Shown piece by piece: positions 40,789 through 51,370 of a stretch of DNA of 64,000 nucleotides (position 1 is its first letter; each line of letters starts with the position of its first letter). Made by a program: the position numbers and the translations under genes. The notes under the pieces were generated by a model that worked only from the letters and a program-made list of their open reading frames with translations, did not search any database and was not told the origin of the DNA. The stretch covers positions 62,001 to 126,000 of the forward strand of contig BGOJ01000002.1 of assembly GCA_003569185.1 (NCBI GenBank), read 5' to 3'. Source of the DNA: Candidatus Planktophila sp. GTDB lineage: Bacteria > Actinomycetota > Actinomycetes > Nanopelagicales > Nanopelagicaceae.

Positions 40789-41924
40789 AGCTTAAACTCA
40801 GTATGTTGGTGATCAGTCTCAGCAATTCCTGAGGAGTAACGCTCTTCATAACGGCCAACTCGCCAGATTAAAACAGAGAGCAACCAGGCGCCCACAAAGG
40901 ATGCCACAATAAAAAAGCCCACTCGATTTAAATCAACCTCTGCGATTACGGTAAATGGTTGGTAATTATCAATATTTGTTTTTTCAGCTAACACCCCGAT
41001 AAATTGAATTGTGCCAATCACAAAAGCCACAAATATTGAAAGCCCAGTAGTTGTGATGTTGTAGTAGATCTTTCTAAGGGGTGAGGTAAATGCCCAGGCG
41101 TAAGCCTTAGTCATAAAGATGCCATCTAATGAATCCATTAAGGACATACCGGCGGCAAATATTAAGGGCAGAGCAATAATTGCAAGCGGTGGTAGAAAGC
41201 CGCCAACTGTGCCAACTGCGGCGGTCGCAGATAGTGCCAGCAGTGCAACCTCAGTAGCAGTATCAAAGCCAAGACCAAATAAAACACCAACTGGGTATAG
41301 CTGCCAAGAATGATCAAAGCCTTTCTTAAAAGCACCACGAAATACTCGGCGCATTAACCCTCGCTCATTTAACAACTCAGTTAAATGCTCATGGGAGAAT
41401 TTTCCAGTTTTAGCCTGCTTCCAAACCTTAATAATTCCAACCAAAATTACTAAGTTCAGGATTCCAACTAGGTATAAAAATATTGTTGAAACTGAGGCGC
41501 CAATTAGTCCACCAGTCTCTGCGAAATCTTGCTGAAATTTAGTAGCTTGACGAGCGGCAAATGCGATACCAACTGAAAGAGCTAAAACAATTGTTGAGTG
41601 ACCGAGTGAGAAAAATAAACCAAGTGCTAATGGATTCTTTCCCTTAGCCAGCATTAATCTGGTGGTGTCATCAATGGCGGCAATATGATCGGCATCAAAT
41701 GCGTGGCGTAAGCCAAATGAGTAGGCCAAGGCACCAGCACCTGCATAAACCAAGGCACCAGTTGAATCTGTTAGTGAGCTATAAGCAGGATTTGAGTTGT
41801 AGTGAATGAATAAGCCCCAACCTGCAATATGCAAGAAGGCGACCACGGAGAAGACGCCAATAAGGGTGGGGATCTCATGTTTGGTAAAGCGCAGGTGTTG
41901 GCGCAATTGCGTTGATTTACTCAC
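40785..41924 (-). CDS. NiCoT (HoxN/NixA) family nickel/cobalt transporter
   Basis: RHAFDADHIAAIDDTTR, GLFFSLGHSTIV, LFGLGFDTATEVALLAL, GMSLMDSLDGIFM signature motifs. Confidence 0.95.
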   Translation of the reverse strand: MSKSTQLRQHLRFTKHEIPTLIGVFSVVAFLHIAGWGLFIHYNSNPAYSSLTDSTGALVYAGAGALAYSFGLRHAFDADHIAAIDDTTRLMLAKGKNPLALGLFFSLGHSTIVLALSVGIAFAARQATKFQQDFAETGGLIGASVSTIFLYLVGILNLVILVGIIKVWKQAKTGKFSHEHLTELLNERGLMRRVFRGAFKKGFDHSWQLYPVGVLFGLGFDTATEVALLALSATAAVGTVGGFLPPLAIIALPLIFAAGMSLMDSLDGIFMTKAYAWAFTSPLRKIYYNITTTGLSIFVAFVIGTIQFIGVLAEKTNIDNYQPFTVIAEVDLNRVGFFIVASFVGAWLLSVLIWRVGRYEERYSSGIAETDHQHTEFKL

Positions 41925-41937
41925 TGAACAAGGTTAT

Positions 41938-41952
41938 TGCAAATGATTCGCA
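41938..41952. promoter_or_regulatory. Candidate Fur-family (Zur/Nur-like) operator
   Basis: TGCAAATGATTCGCA inside imperfect palindrome TTGCAAATGATTCGCATCTGCAA; 13 bp from the NiCoT start codon. Confidence 0.45.
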
Positions 41953-41992
41953 TCTGCAAGTACCTTGAAAGAGGAGTTGATAAGGTGTCTAC

Positions 41993-42517
41993 ATGGCTAT
42001 CAAAGGTAATAAGCAAACAATCCCAGCATTACTTTTGGCCTTTCTTCTACTTCTATTCACTCAGCAGCCACAAGCCATGGCTCACACCAAGTTGCTTCTT
42101 GCCACTCCAGATATCGCAAGTGAGATTGATAGCTGGCCCACCTCGATAACCCTTGAGTTTGATGAGGAGTTACAAAATCTAGGGGATGAGAAAGCAAACT
42201 TTGTCGTAGTAAATAATGCAGTTGGCGATCAGGTTAGTGAAACAGATGAGCAGATTTCAGGAAATTCCATCACAGTCACCCTATCTGCCAATGAGGTTAA
42301 AGGACCAGTCCTGGTTTTCTATCATGTGGTCTCAAGTGATGGCCATCCAGTTGAGGGGGAGTACAAGTTCACCTATGGCGTTGGTGAGGTTACAGCGCAG
42401 GGGGTGGAAGATAACGAAGAGGCTGAGTATCCAATTGGGATTTATTTAGCATCTGCTATTTTCATAATCTCAGGTTTGTTTTTTGCCATCTACTCATACC
42501 GACGTAGGAATAGATAG
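41993..42517 (+). CDS. CopC-domain copper resistance protein with signal peptide and C-terminal TM
   Basis: AMAHTKLLLATPDIASEIDSWPTSITLEFDEEL...VVSSDGHPVEGEYKFTYG; C-terminal TM. Confidence 0.88.
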   Translation: MAIKGNKQTIPALLLAFLLLLFTQQPQAMAHTKLLLATPDIASEIDSWPTSITLEFDEELQNLGDEKANFVVVNNAVGDQVSETDEQISGNSITVTLSANEVKGPVLVFYHVVSSDGHPVEGEYKFTYGVGEVTAQGVEDNEEAEYPIGIYLASAIFIISGLFFAIYSYRRRNR

Positions 42518-42519
42518 TT

Positions 42520-43745
42520 TTGAGTTTAGTAAGCCAAAAACTTAAGGGAATTTCTAAAAGAGAATTACCAGAACGTTGTTTCACCTGATCCACTAATTAG
42601 AAAGATTACTCTTTCTACTTTTATTAACACATTTGGAAATGGCCTGTTTATGACTACGGGAATAATCTATTTCTCATTGATTGTTGGATTAGGGGCGCAG
42701 AAAGTAGCACTCGCATTTTCCCTTCTGGAGCACTCTCTCTACTTTTAAGTATTCCATCTGGACATTTTGCAGATCGATATCCACCGCGATTAATCGCATT
42801 CTCAGCTCTTATCGGAATGGGATTTTGTGCAATCTCCTTAATCTTTATTCAAAGCTGGTGGTTGCTATTGATTGCGCTCTCACTAGATTCAATATTTGAA
42901 GTATTTGGACAAAACGCCAGAATGGCGATGATTGCCCGTATTGGTGAAGGTGAGGAAAGAGTCAGGATTAGGGCGTACACCAGAGCGGTAACAAATCTCG
43001 GCATTGCCTTTGGCACAGTCGTAGCTGGCTTTGCACTTGCCATTAATACAGTTTTTGCCTACAATCAATGATCGCGCTAGATGCCTTAACCTTCTTTCTA
43101 GCTGCTTTTGCTTATTTGAGAGTACCAAACGTAAAACCTACGCTTTCTGCGAATGAAAAATTTGACTGGAGTATTTTAAGAGATTTTAGATATATAAAGG
43201 CGATGCTTTTGAGCGGTGTTATGTCAATGCATTTTATATTACAAAATATTGCCATTCCTGTTTGGATCGTTAAGGACACAAACGCACCAAGGTGGTGGGT
43301 ATCTGTAATTATGTTTATTAATACTATTGCAGTAGTTCTTTTCCAAGTGCGAATGAGTAAAGGAGCTTCAACTGCCCAATTTGGTGCGAAGCAATTAGGC
43401 AAGCTGGATTTTATATTGCAGTTGCTTGTTTTTTATATGGTTTCTGCAAAAGGATTAGACACAGCAACTGCCGCTGCGGTTTTGATTTGGCGATGGTTGT
43501 GCATGTTATTGGGGAGCTACTTGCTTCAACTGGTAGTTGGAGCATTGCGTTCGAATTAGCAGATCAAAATCGCCAAGGTGCCTATCAGGGTTTATGGCGA
43601 ATGGGCTTTGGGGTATGAATGTTATTGGGCCTTCATTAGTTATTTTCTTTGCAATTGGTCTGGGCCAATTGGATGGGTGATTATGGGTGGAATATTTGTT
43701 TTCACTGGAATGTTAATGTCAAGGGTAATTGCAACCACCAAATAA
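42520..43745 (+). pseudogene. MFS transporter, at least six reading-frame breaks (pseudogene or badly resolved sequence)
   Basis: MFS-like segments in successive frames: SPDPLIRKITLSTFINTFGNGLF; LSIPSGHFADRYPPRLIAFSALIGMG; MIALDALTFFLAAFAYLRV; GSWSIAFELADQNRQGAYQGLWRMGFG. Confidence 0.8.
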
Positions 43746-43775
43746 AAATACCCCAGCTAATGGCTGGGGTATTTT
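43745..43775. terminator. Bidirectional intrinsic terminator between MFS and glnA
   Basis: AAAATACCCCAGC-TAATG-GCTGGGGTATTTT. Confidence 0.92.
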
Positions 43776-43784
43776 CGTAAATTC

Positions 43785-45215
43785 CTATAGATCGTAATAA
43801 AGTTCAAATTCTGCTGGATGTGGACGCAATCTCACGTAATCCACCTCTTGCTTGCGCTTGAAATCAATCCAAGTATCAATTAGATCTTTGGTGAATACTC
43901 CACCACGAGTTAAGAACTCATTGTCGCGTTCTAGATTATCTAGAACGGCATCAAGTGAGCCAGGAACTTGTGGAATTGCTTTGGCCTCATCGCCTTCTAA
44001 TTCATACAGATCCTTATCAACTGGCTTTGGTGGCTCAATTTGTTTTGAATACCATCAATTCCAGCCATTAACATCGCTGCAAATGCAAGATATGGATTAG
44101 AAGATGGATCTGGGCAACGGAACTCAATTCGTTTTGCCTTTGGATTAGATCCAGTAATTGGAATACGAATACAAGCTGATCTATTTCTAGCTGAGTAGAC
44201 CAAGTTAACTGGTGCTTCATACCCTGGTACTAAGCGCTTGTATGAGTTAAACTGTTGGGTTAGTAAATGCTAGAAGCGATGGCGCATGCTTTAACAAACC
44301 ACCGATATACCAACGAGCCATGTCAGAAAGATTTGCATAACCATCTCCCCAGAACAATGGCTTGCCATCCTTCCAAAGTGATTGGTGAACATGCATTCCG
44401 CTACCGTTATCGCCAAACAAAGGTTTTGGCATAAAGGTTGCAGTCTTACCAGCTGCCCATGCAGTGTTCTTAATGATGTATTTAAACTTCATTAACTCAT
44501 CCCCAGCTGTCAAAATATCGCTGAAGCGGTAGTTGATTTCCATCTGTCCGGCAGTTCCAACTTCATGGTGAGCACGCTCAACAAGTAATCCAACCTTGCC
44601 AAGATTCATAACCATTTCATCGCGCAGATCGGCAAATTGATCAGTTGGTGAAACTGGGAAGTAACCGCCTTTGATTCGGGTGCGATAACCACGGTTTGGT
44701 GTGCCATCAGCATCCTCTTCAATTCCAGTATTCCAAGCACCTTCATATGAATCAATGTGATGAAATGCTTGGTTCATTCCTGTTAAAAATCTAATTCGAT
44801 CAAAGACATAAAACTCAGCCTCGGGTGCAAAGAATGCGGTATCAGCAATACCGGTGCTTCGCATGAAATCAACAGCTTTAGCAACAATTCCACGAGGATC
44901 TCTTGAGTAGGCAGTGTTGTCATCTGGATTATGAACGGAGAATAGAATTATTAAAGTTTTCTCTTTTCGGAATGGATCAAGATATGCAGAGGATGGAACT
45001 GGAAGTAACTTCATATCTGATTCATGAATTGATTGGAAACCTCTAATAGAGGATCCATCAAACATTAATCCGTCTTTAAATACGCTTTCATCAAATGATT
45101 CAACTGGCACATTAAAGTGATGCTGAATACCTGGTAGGTCAATAAATCTAACGTCAATCAACTTCACATCATTCTTCTTGATGTAATCGAAGATCTCTGC
45201 GGAATTCTTAAACAT
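43785..45215 (-). CDS. glnA: Glutamine synthetase type I (two frameshifts in this assembly)
   Basis: [38 protein letters not shown]; then [30 protein letters not shown] and ...FELYYDL* in other frames after indels at about 44252 and 44043. Confidence 0.93.
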
Positions 45216-45315
45216 CTATTCTCCTAAGATAAATATTGCTGAAAGTAGGGCGACTTTGCTCCGCTTCAGATGGGTAAAACCTAGTAGAAAATAATGAAAA
45301 AGCCGTAAAGCACGT

Positions 45316-45331
45316 GTTACATCTATGTTTC
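45316..45331 (-). promoter_or_regulatory. Possible GlnR-like site upstream of glnA
   Basis: Minus strand GAAAC-ATAGAT-GTAAC, about 100 nt upstream of glnA. Confidence 0.3.
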
Positions 45332-45362
45332 ACTTTCTCCCCTTTGGGCTAGGGTTGCCCGC

Positions 45363-45743
45363 ATGAGTTGGGAAGGTACGCCAAATTTACTGCCGGAGGC
45401 CTCACTAGGCAGACGGCTATTAGCCCTAGTTATTGATTGGACTATGTGCCGGCTGATCGCTGGATTACTCAGCCCATCGGTAATTCCAGACAATGCCTTT
45501 TCAACCTTAATTATTTTCTATATTGAAGTTTGTCTTTTCACCATTGCATTTGGCGCATCGGCTGGCCAACGGATTATGGCAATTAAGGTTGTGACATATC
45601 CAGATCAACAGCGGGTTAAAGTAGGCAGAATTGTGTTAAGAACTTTGTTAATTTGTTTGGTGCTACCGGCAGTTTTTACAAATAACGGCCGGCCACTTCA
45701 TGATCACTTTGCAAACAGCCAAACAGTAAGAGAGAGATACTAA
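45363..45743 (+). CDS. RDD family membrane protein
   Basis: ASLGRRLLALVIDWTMCRLIAG; GQRIMAIKVV; adjacent to glnA. Confidence 0.85.
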   Translation: MSWEGTPNLLPEASLGRRLLALVIDWTMCRLIAGLLSPSVIPDNAFSTLIIFYIEVCLFTIAFGASAGQRIMAIKVVTYPDQQRVKVGRIVLRTLLICLVLPAVFTNNGRPLHDHFANSQTVRERY

Positions 45744-45747
45744 CTTT

Positions 45748-46449
45748 TTACCTGCGTGGCATCCTTACATTAGTTGGCATTGGCCCCTTAGGCATTGGCA
45801 GGTTTAATCCGCCAACTGATCGCAATCTTGCTCTTACTTCGCGCAATTGAGCAGTGTTTAATTTCTTTGGCAATTTCTTAAGATGCTTATGTAATTTTTT
45901 AATTGAAACTTGGCCTGAATTCTCACCAACCATAACTTCAGTTACTGGCACACCAGATAGGAAACGTTCCATCTTACGTTTTTCATCTTGCATCAATGAT
46001 TTAACGCCAAAGCCGCCTTCACCAACCAGAATAATTCCAGCCTTACCTGATACTCGGTGAACCATATCTTGATCGCGGTTAACATTCACAGCAGGGGTGG
46101 TAACAAAGCCTCGCTTAATTGACATCAAAACACTTGCACCAGCTCCTAATTGTCCTTGAATAGAAGCAAATGCTGCGGTGTTGGCATAACGAGTGAAAAG
46201 AAAGAATGCGGCCAAGAAAGCAACTGGCAATGTAATGAAACCAGCATAGATTGGGTGACCTAAGTTATTGCCAATAATTATGCCAAAAGTTAAAACCAAA
46301 ACAAATATAACTAAACACCAAACTACGGCAAGTGGGGAATCCTTTTTAACTAACCGATAAGCATCCTTAACAACAGCTAATTGCGATTGCTTCTTAGGGG
46401 CATCACCTTTTGCAGCTGCCTCTTCTTTTTTCTTCTTTCTGCCAAACAT
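45748..46449 (-). CDS. DUF4191 family membrane protein
   Basis: Two TMs, basic termini; located beside lipA as in other actinobacteria. Confidence 0.82.
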   Translation of the reverse strand: MFGRKKKKEEAAAKGDAPKKQSQLAVVKDAYRLVKKDSPLAVVWCLVIFVLVLTFGIIIGNNLGHPIYAGFITLPVAFLAAFFLFTRYANTAAFASIQGQLGAGASVLMSIKRGFVTTPAVNVNRDQDMVHRVSGKAGIILVGEGGFGVKSLMQDEKRKMERFLSGVPVTEVMVGENSGQVSIKKLHKHLKKLPKKLNTAQLREVRARLRSVGGLNLPMPKGPMPTNVRMPRR

Positions 46450-46458
46450 ATCTCTCCC

Positions 46459-47388
46459 TTACTTAACTGCCCGGGCAGCCATCGCTTGGTTATACAAGCG
46501 ACCTGCTCTATAGCTAGAACGTACCAATGGACCACTCATAACGCCAAGAAATCCTATTTCCTCCGCCTCTTTGCTCAACTCCACAAACTCATTTGGCTTA
46601 ACCCAGCGCACAACTGGATGGTGTTTTGCAGTTGGCCGCAGGTACTGAGTAATTGTAATCAAATCACAACCAGCACCACGAAGATCAACCAGTGCTTGCG
46701 TAATCTCTTCTCGAGTTTCACCCATTCCAAGAATTAAATTTGATTTTGTAATCAAACCAAAATCTCGCGCCTGCGTGATTACATTTAAAGATCTCTCATA
46801 CCTAAATGCAGGTCTAATCTCTTTGAAAATTCTTGGTACAGTCTCTAGGTTATGGGCAAAAACTTCAGGTTTAGTTTCAAAGACTTGATTTAATAAATGT
46901 GGGTGGCCACTAAAATCTGGGGCCAACATTTCAACTCCTACACCAGGGTTTAATTGGTGAACTTGTGAAATCGTCTCGGCATATAACCAAGCACCCTCAT
47001 CATCTAAATCATCACGAGCAACACCTGTGATAGTTGCATACTTTAAGTTCATACTTCTTACTGATTCGGCAACTCTTCTAGGTTCATCACGATCTAGCGG
47101 TAATGGTTTACCAGTATCGATATTGCAGAAGTCACACCTTCTGGTGCAAGCTTCACCGCCAATTAAAAATGTTGCCTCTCGATCCTCCCAGCATTCAAAA
47201 ATGTTCGGGCAGGCCGCTTCTTGGCAAACTGTGTGCAAACCTTCTTTAGCTACAAGTGAGCGAAGTTTTGTGTACTCAGGTCCCATATGGGCGCGAGTTT
47301 TAATCCACTCTGGCTTTCGTTCAATTGGTGTTTGAGCATTTCTAGCTTCAATTCGAAGCAGCTTTCTTCCATTTGGATCAATACTCAT
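46459..47388 (-). CDS. lipA: Lipoyl synthase
   Basis: [41 protein letters not shown] radical-SAM/Fe-S cysteines; MVGLGE-like MGMGETREE. Confidence 0.96.
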   Translation of the reverse strand: MSIDPNGRKLLRIEARNAQTPIERKPEWIKTRAHMGPEYTKLRSLVAKEGLHTVCQEAACPNIFECWEDREATFLIGGEACTRRCDFCNIDTGKPLPLDRDEPRRVAESVRSMNLKYATITGVARDDLDDEGAWLYAETISQVHQLNPGVGVEMLAPDFSGHPHLLNQVFETKPEVFAHNLETVPRIFKEIRPAFRYERSLNVITQARDFGLITKSNLILGMGETREEITQALVDLRGAGCDLITITQYLRPTAKHHPVVRWVKPNEFVELSKEAEEIGFLGVMSGPLVRSSYRAGRLYNQAMAARAVK

Positions 47389-48038
47389 TGGGATAACCTC
47401 TCTAAAACTGGGGTTAACTCTCTAATTAAAGTTGGCATAACCTCATCAACAGTTATGGATCGATCTAGCTCTTTTGCTAAAGATGTAACCTGCGCATTAG
47501 CAATGCCACAAGGAATGATTTTGGAGTAAGCAGAAAGATCTGGATTCACATTTAAAGCAAAGCCATGCATGGTTACGCCCTTAGCAACACGCAATCCAAT
47601 TGCAGCGATCTTTCGATCTCCCTTTTGATCTCTTACCCAAACTCCACTGCGTTCGCAGTAACGATCAGCTTTAACTCCAAAAAGTTCACAAACATGAATC
47701 AATGCAGTTTCTAACTCTCGCACAAAGCCAACTACATCAGTTGAATTCTTTAATCTCAATATTGGATAGCCCACAATCTGGCCAAGACCGTGCCAGGTTA
47801 TTTTCCCACCGCGATCAACATCAATTACTGGTGTGTTATCAATTGGGCGGTCAGCTAATTGAGTTCTGCGCCCTGCTGTATAAACCGATGGATGCTGAAG
47901 CATTAGTAATCTATTTTCAATTTGATTGTTTGCAACTTTTTCTTGTATCTGTTTTTGCAATTCCCAAGTCGATAGATAATCAACCACGCCAAGCTCTTCA
48001 ACTTTAAGGCTTTTAACAATAGATATGGTTGAACTCAC
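47385..48038 (-). CDS. lipB: Octanoyltransferase
   Basis: [59 protein letters not shown]. Confidence 0.95.
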   Translation of the reverse strand: MSSTISIVKSLKVEELGVVDYLSTWELQKQIQEKVANNQIENRLLMLQHPSVYTAGRRTQLADRPIDNTPVIDVDRGGKITWHGLGQIVGYPILRLKNSTDVVGFVRELETALIHVCELFGVKADRYCERSGVWVRDQKGDRKIAAIGLRVAKGVTMHGFALNVNPDLSAYSKIIPCGIANAQVTSLAKELDRSITVDEVMPTLIRELTPVLERLSQ

Positions 48039-48167
48039 ATACCTAGCCTAATTGCCACCTTAATATTTAGCGAAAGTTTGCATCAGAAGCGCAGGCTTGG
48101 TGTGAGCAAAATGGCATCGCTGATAGATTTCACCCCTCACCAAACACCTTGAAAGGCTCATTTTCCT

Positions 48168-50351
48168 ATGGCTACTAAAACCAAATCAAAAGGCTCAGTT
48201 AAGGGCCGCAAACCACTTTGGATTGCAATTGTGGCCATCATCGCCTGGCTAGGCATCTCATCAGTAGCAGGACCAACATTTGGAAAACTTTCAACGGTTC
48301 AAGAAAATGATAACGCTGCATTCCTGCCAGATAACGCCGAATCTACTTTGGCTAGCAAGGTAACTGTTAAATTCTCAGACAGCTCAAATGATCAAATCCC
48401 AACCTTATTGGTTTTTCTAGGTGATGTTGATCCAAAGAAGAATCCAGCCAAACTGGGTGAAATTCAAAACTATTTAAATAAATTGGGTGAGAAGATTTTG
48501 CCAGAATCTGGCAAACCAATTAGTTCTTATATTGTTCCAGGATTTCCAATCCAAGCTATTCCATCTGAGGATGGAAAGGCGGCGCTTGCAAATATCGCAC
48601 TTAACTCTGATATTGCACAAGAAAATATTGAAGAGAAGCCGACCCTACCCATTCTTGTTGAATTCATTCGCGAGGATTTAAAGGAAAACTTTGAAGCCAA
48701 GAATCTGACTACCCATGTAACTGGATTTGGTGGAATTTTTGCAGACCTGTTTGGTGCTTTCGGTTCAATTGATACAACCCTGCTCTTAACAACATTGATT
48801 GTTGTATCTATCATTTTGATTATTGTTTATCGCTCTCCATTCCTTTGGATTTTGCCTCTCTTTACCGCAGTTACTGCATTGTCATTAGCTGGAACTGTGG
48901 TTTATTTCCTAGCAAAGGCAGGAACAATAGATTTGAATGGACAGTCGCAGGGAATTCTTTCAGTTTTGGTCTTGGGCGCAGCAACTGACTACGCCTTGTT
49001 GCTGATTGCCAGATATCGAGAAGAGTTGCACCATCATGAATCAAGATATGACGCGATGAAAATCGCATTACGAGGTGTAGTAGAACCAATTCTGGCTTCA
49101 GGATCAACAGTTATTGCCGGTCTATTAGTACTTCTGCTTAGCCAATTATCTGGAAACAGAGGCTTAGGGCCAGTAGGTGCAATTGGAATCGCATCAGCAA
49201 TGATCACCGTGCTTACTTTCTTACCAGCCCTTCTAGTTGTTTTCGGTCGCTGGATCTTTTGGCCAAAAATTCCACGCTTTGATGATGTGGATGAACAATT
49301 AAGTGGTGCTTGGTCAAAAATTGGTGCTGCAGTTGAAAAGAATCCAAAGCGAATCTGGATTTCAACGGCGTTGCTATTAACAATTTTGGCAGGCTTTTCA
49401 TTCACTCTTAAGGCAGATGGATTGGCCAATACCGAGGCATTCACAACTAGAACTGATTCTGTAATCGGACTTGAAAAATTAGGGGAGCACTTCCCAAGTG
49501 GTGAAGGATCACCGGTTGAGATAGTTGTAAAGGAAAATGATGTTACCGCTGCAACTGCAGCTCTAATGAGTGTTTCTAATGTGGCGTTTGTTGAACCAAT
49601 TGTTGACGGTCAAAAGATTCCAGGACAACCTACTCCGCCAATCAAAGTGGTAGAGGGCAAAGTACTTTTAAATGCCACGTTAAAGGTTGCACCAGACTCA
49701 GTTGATGCTAGAAATACAATTCCATTGATTCGAAATGCTGTGAAAGAGGTCGACAAAGATATATTGGTTGGCGGTGGAACAGCAGTTCAATATGACACCG
49801 ATGTGGCATCACGTCATGACAATCGATTGATCATTCCAATCGTATTGTTAATTATTGGAATTATTCTAGGTCTGTTACTACGTAGCGTTTTAGCAGCAGG
49901 ACTTCTCTTGCTAACAGTGGTGCTTTCTTTCATGGCAACACTTGGCGTTTGCCAACTTGTATTTGAGCATGTCTTTGGCTTTGCTGGCGCAGATGCATCA
50001 TTCCCGCTCTTCGCCTTCATCTTCTTGGTGGCATTAGGTATTGATTACAACATCTTCCTGATGACTCGAGTTCGCGAGGAGTCGATGAAGATTGGTACGC
50101 GAAAAGGTGTTATCAAGGGCTTAACAGTTACAGGCGGCGTGATTACCTCAGCTGGAATTGTTTTGGCAGCAACCTTTGCAGTTCTAGGTGTCTTGCCATT
50201 GGTGTTCCTGGCCGAACTTGGCTTTGCAGTTGCCTTTGGAGTTTTGCTGGACACAATTATTGTTCGATCCTTGTTGGTTCCAGCGCTGGTTCATGTAATT
50301 GGACCAAAGATCTGGTGGCCTTCAAAGCTGCAATATGAGAATAAGAAGTAG
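48168..50351 (+). CDS. MMPL/RND-family transporter
   Basis: 727 aa, 11-12 TMs, repeated MMPL domains (GAATDYALLLIARYREEL; LGIDYNIFLMTRVREE). Confidence 0.9.
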   Translation: MATKTKSKGSVKGRKPLWIAIVAIIAWLGISSVAGPTFGKLSTVQENDNAAFLPDNAESTLASKVTVKFSDSSNDQIPTLLVFLGDVDPKKNPAKLGEIQNYLNKLGEKILPESGKPISSYIVPGFPIQAIPSEDGKAALANIALNSDIAQENIEEKPTLPILVEFIREDLKENFEAKNLTTHVTGFGGIFADLFGAFGSIDTTLLLTTLIVVSIILIIVYRSPFLWILPLFTAVTALSLAGTVVYFLAKAGTIDLNGQSQGILSVLVLGAATDYALLLIARYREELHHHESRYDAMKIALRGVVEPILASGSTVIAGLLVLLLSQLSGNRGLGPVGAIGIASAMITVLTFLPALLVVFGRWIFWPKIPRFDDVDEQLSGAWSKIGAAVEKNPKRIWISTALLLTILAGFSFTLKADGLANTEAFTTRTDSVIGLEKLGEHFPSGEGSPVEIVVKENDVTAATAALMSVSNVAFVEPIVDGQKIPGQPTPPIKVVEGKVLLNATLKVAPDSVDARNTIPLIRNAVKEVDKDILVGGGTAVQYDTDVASRHDNRLIIPIVLLIIGIILGLLLRSVLAAGLLLLTVVLSFMATLGVCQLVFEHVFGFAGADASFPLFAFIFLVALGIDYNIFLMTRVREESMKIGTRKGVIKGLTVTGGVITSAGIVLAATFAVLGVLPLVFLAELGFAVAFGVLLDTIIVRSLLVPALVHVIGPKIWWPSKLQYENKK

Positions 50352-50360
50352 GATTTAAAT

Positions 50361-51368
50361 ATGGCTCCCCGCGTTGGTATCGCAGGATACGGATTAGCGG
50401 GGAGATATTTTCACGCACCCTTACTTGTTGGTGCCGGCTTTGAGATCGCATCGATTTTAACCAGAAATGAACAGAGAATTCTGGATGCAAAAACTGATTT
50501 TCCAAATACGCAAATTTGTAATTCACTTGAAGATCTACTTAAAACCAAGATTGATTTATTAGTTGTTGCTTCTGCAAATCAATCTCATGCCGAACAAGCA
50601 ATCGCCGGATTAAAAGCGGGTATTCCAGTTGTGGTTGATAAACCAATGGGGCGGAGCTTAAAAGAGACTGAAGAGATAATTGCAGTTTCAAAGCAAACTG
50701 GAGTTGGTGTTTCAACATATTTCAATCGCAAATGGGATTCAGATGCTTTAACTATTAAAAAGATTATTAGTGAAGGTGTATTGGGTAAAATTTTTCGCTT
50801 AGAGTCTAGATTTGAAGTTTTCCGTCCGCAATTAAAGGGTGGATGGCGAGAGAATAAGGATGTTGAGCAGGGTGGTGGAAATCTGCTTGATCTGCAGCCA
50901 CATTTAATTTCAACCGCATTAGATTGGTTTGGTCCAGCACAATTAATGAGCGCCTCTGTTAGAGCGATCCGCGGTGGATCTGATGATGACATTGTGTTAA
51001 CTCTTAAACATCAAAGCGGTGTTGATTCATATTTATCAGCAAGTGCGATTATGGGCTCTGCTGGTCCTCGAATCAGATTAGTTGGTGATAAAGCCACATT
51101 GGTAATCAAAGATTTAGACCCGCAAGAGAGTTTATTGCGAAGCGGAGTCAAGCCAAAAGATGGCAAGTGGGGACAGAGCACAAAGAGTGCGGCATACATC
51201 CATACCGGTGATCAAGTTGTTGAATATCAAGCAGTTGATGGAAATTACACACAGTATTACCTAGAGGTGAAAAATGCGTTAGCTGGCGGTAAGTGGCCGG
51301 TAAGTACTGAAGAAGCTTTAGCGGTAGCGAAAATTATCGATCAAGCTAGAGAGATCTCTTTCAGATAA
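50361..51368 (+). CDS. Gfo/Idh/MocA family oxidoreductase
   Basis: GIAGYGLAGRYFHAPLL, VASANQSHAEQAIAGLKAGIPVVVDKPMGRS. Confidence 0.9.
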   Translation: MAPRVGIAGYGLAGRYFHAPLLVGAGFEIASILTRNEQRILDAKTDFPNTQICNSLEDLLKTKIDLLVVASANQSHAEQAIAGLKAGIPVVVDKPMGRSLKETEEIIAVSKQTGVGVSTYFNRKWDSDALTIKKIISEGVLGKIFRLESRFEVFRPQLKGGWRENKDVEQGGGNLLDLQPHLISTALDWFGPAQLMSASVRAIRGGSDDDIVLTLKHQSGVDSYLSASAIMGSAGPRIRLVGDKATLVIKDLDPQESLLRSGVKPKDGKWGQSTKSAAYIHTGDQVVEYQAVDGNYTQYYLEVKNALAGGKWPVSTEEALAVAKIIDQAREISFR

Positions 51369-51370
51369 GA

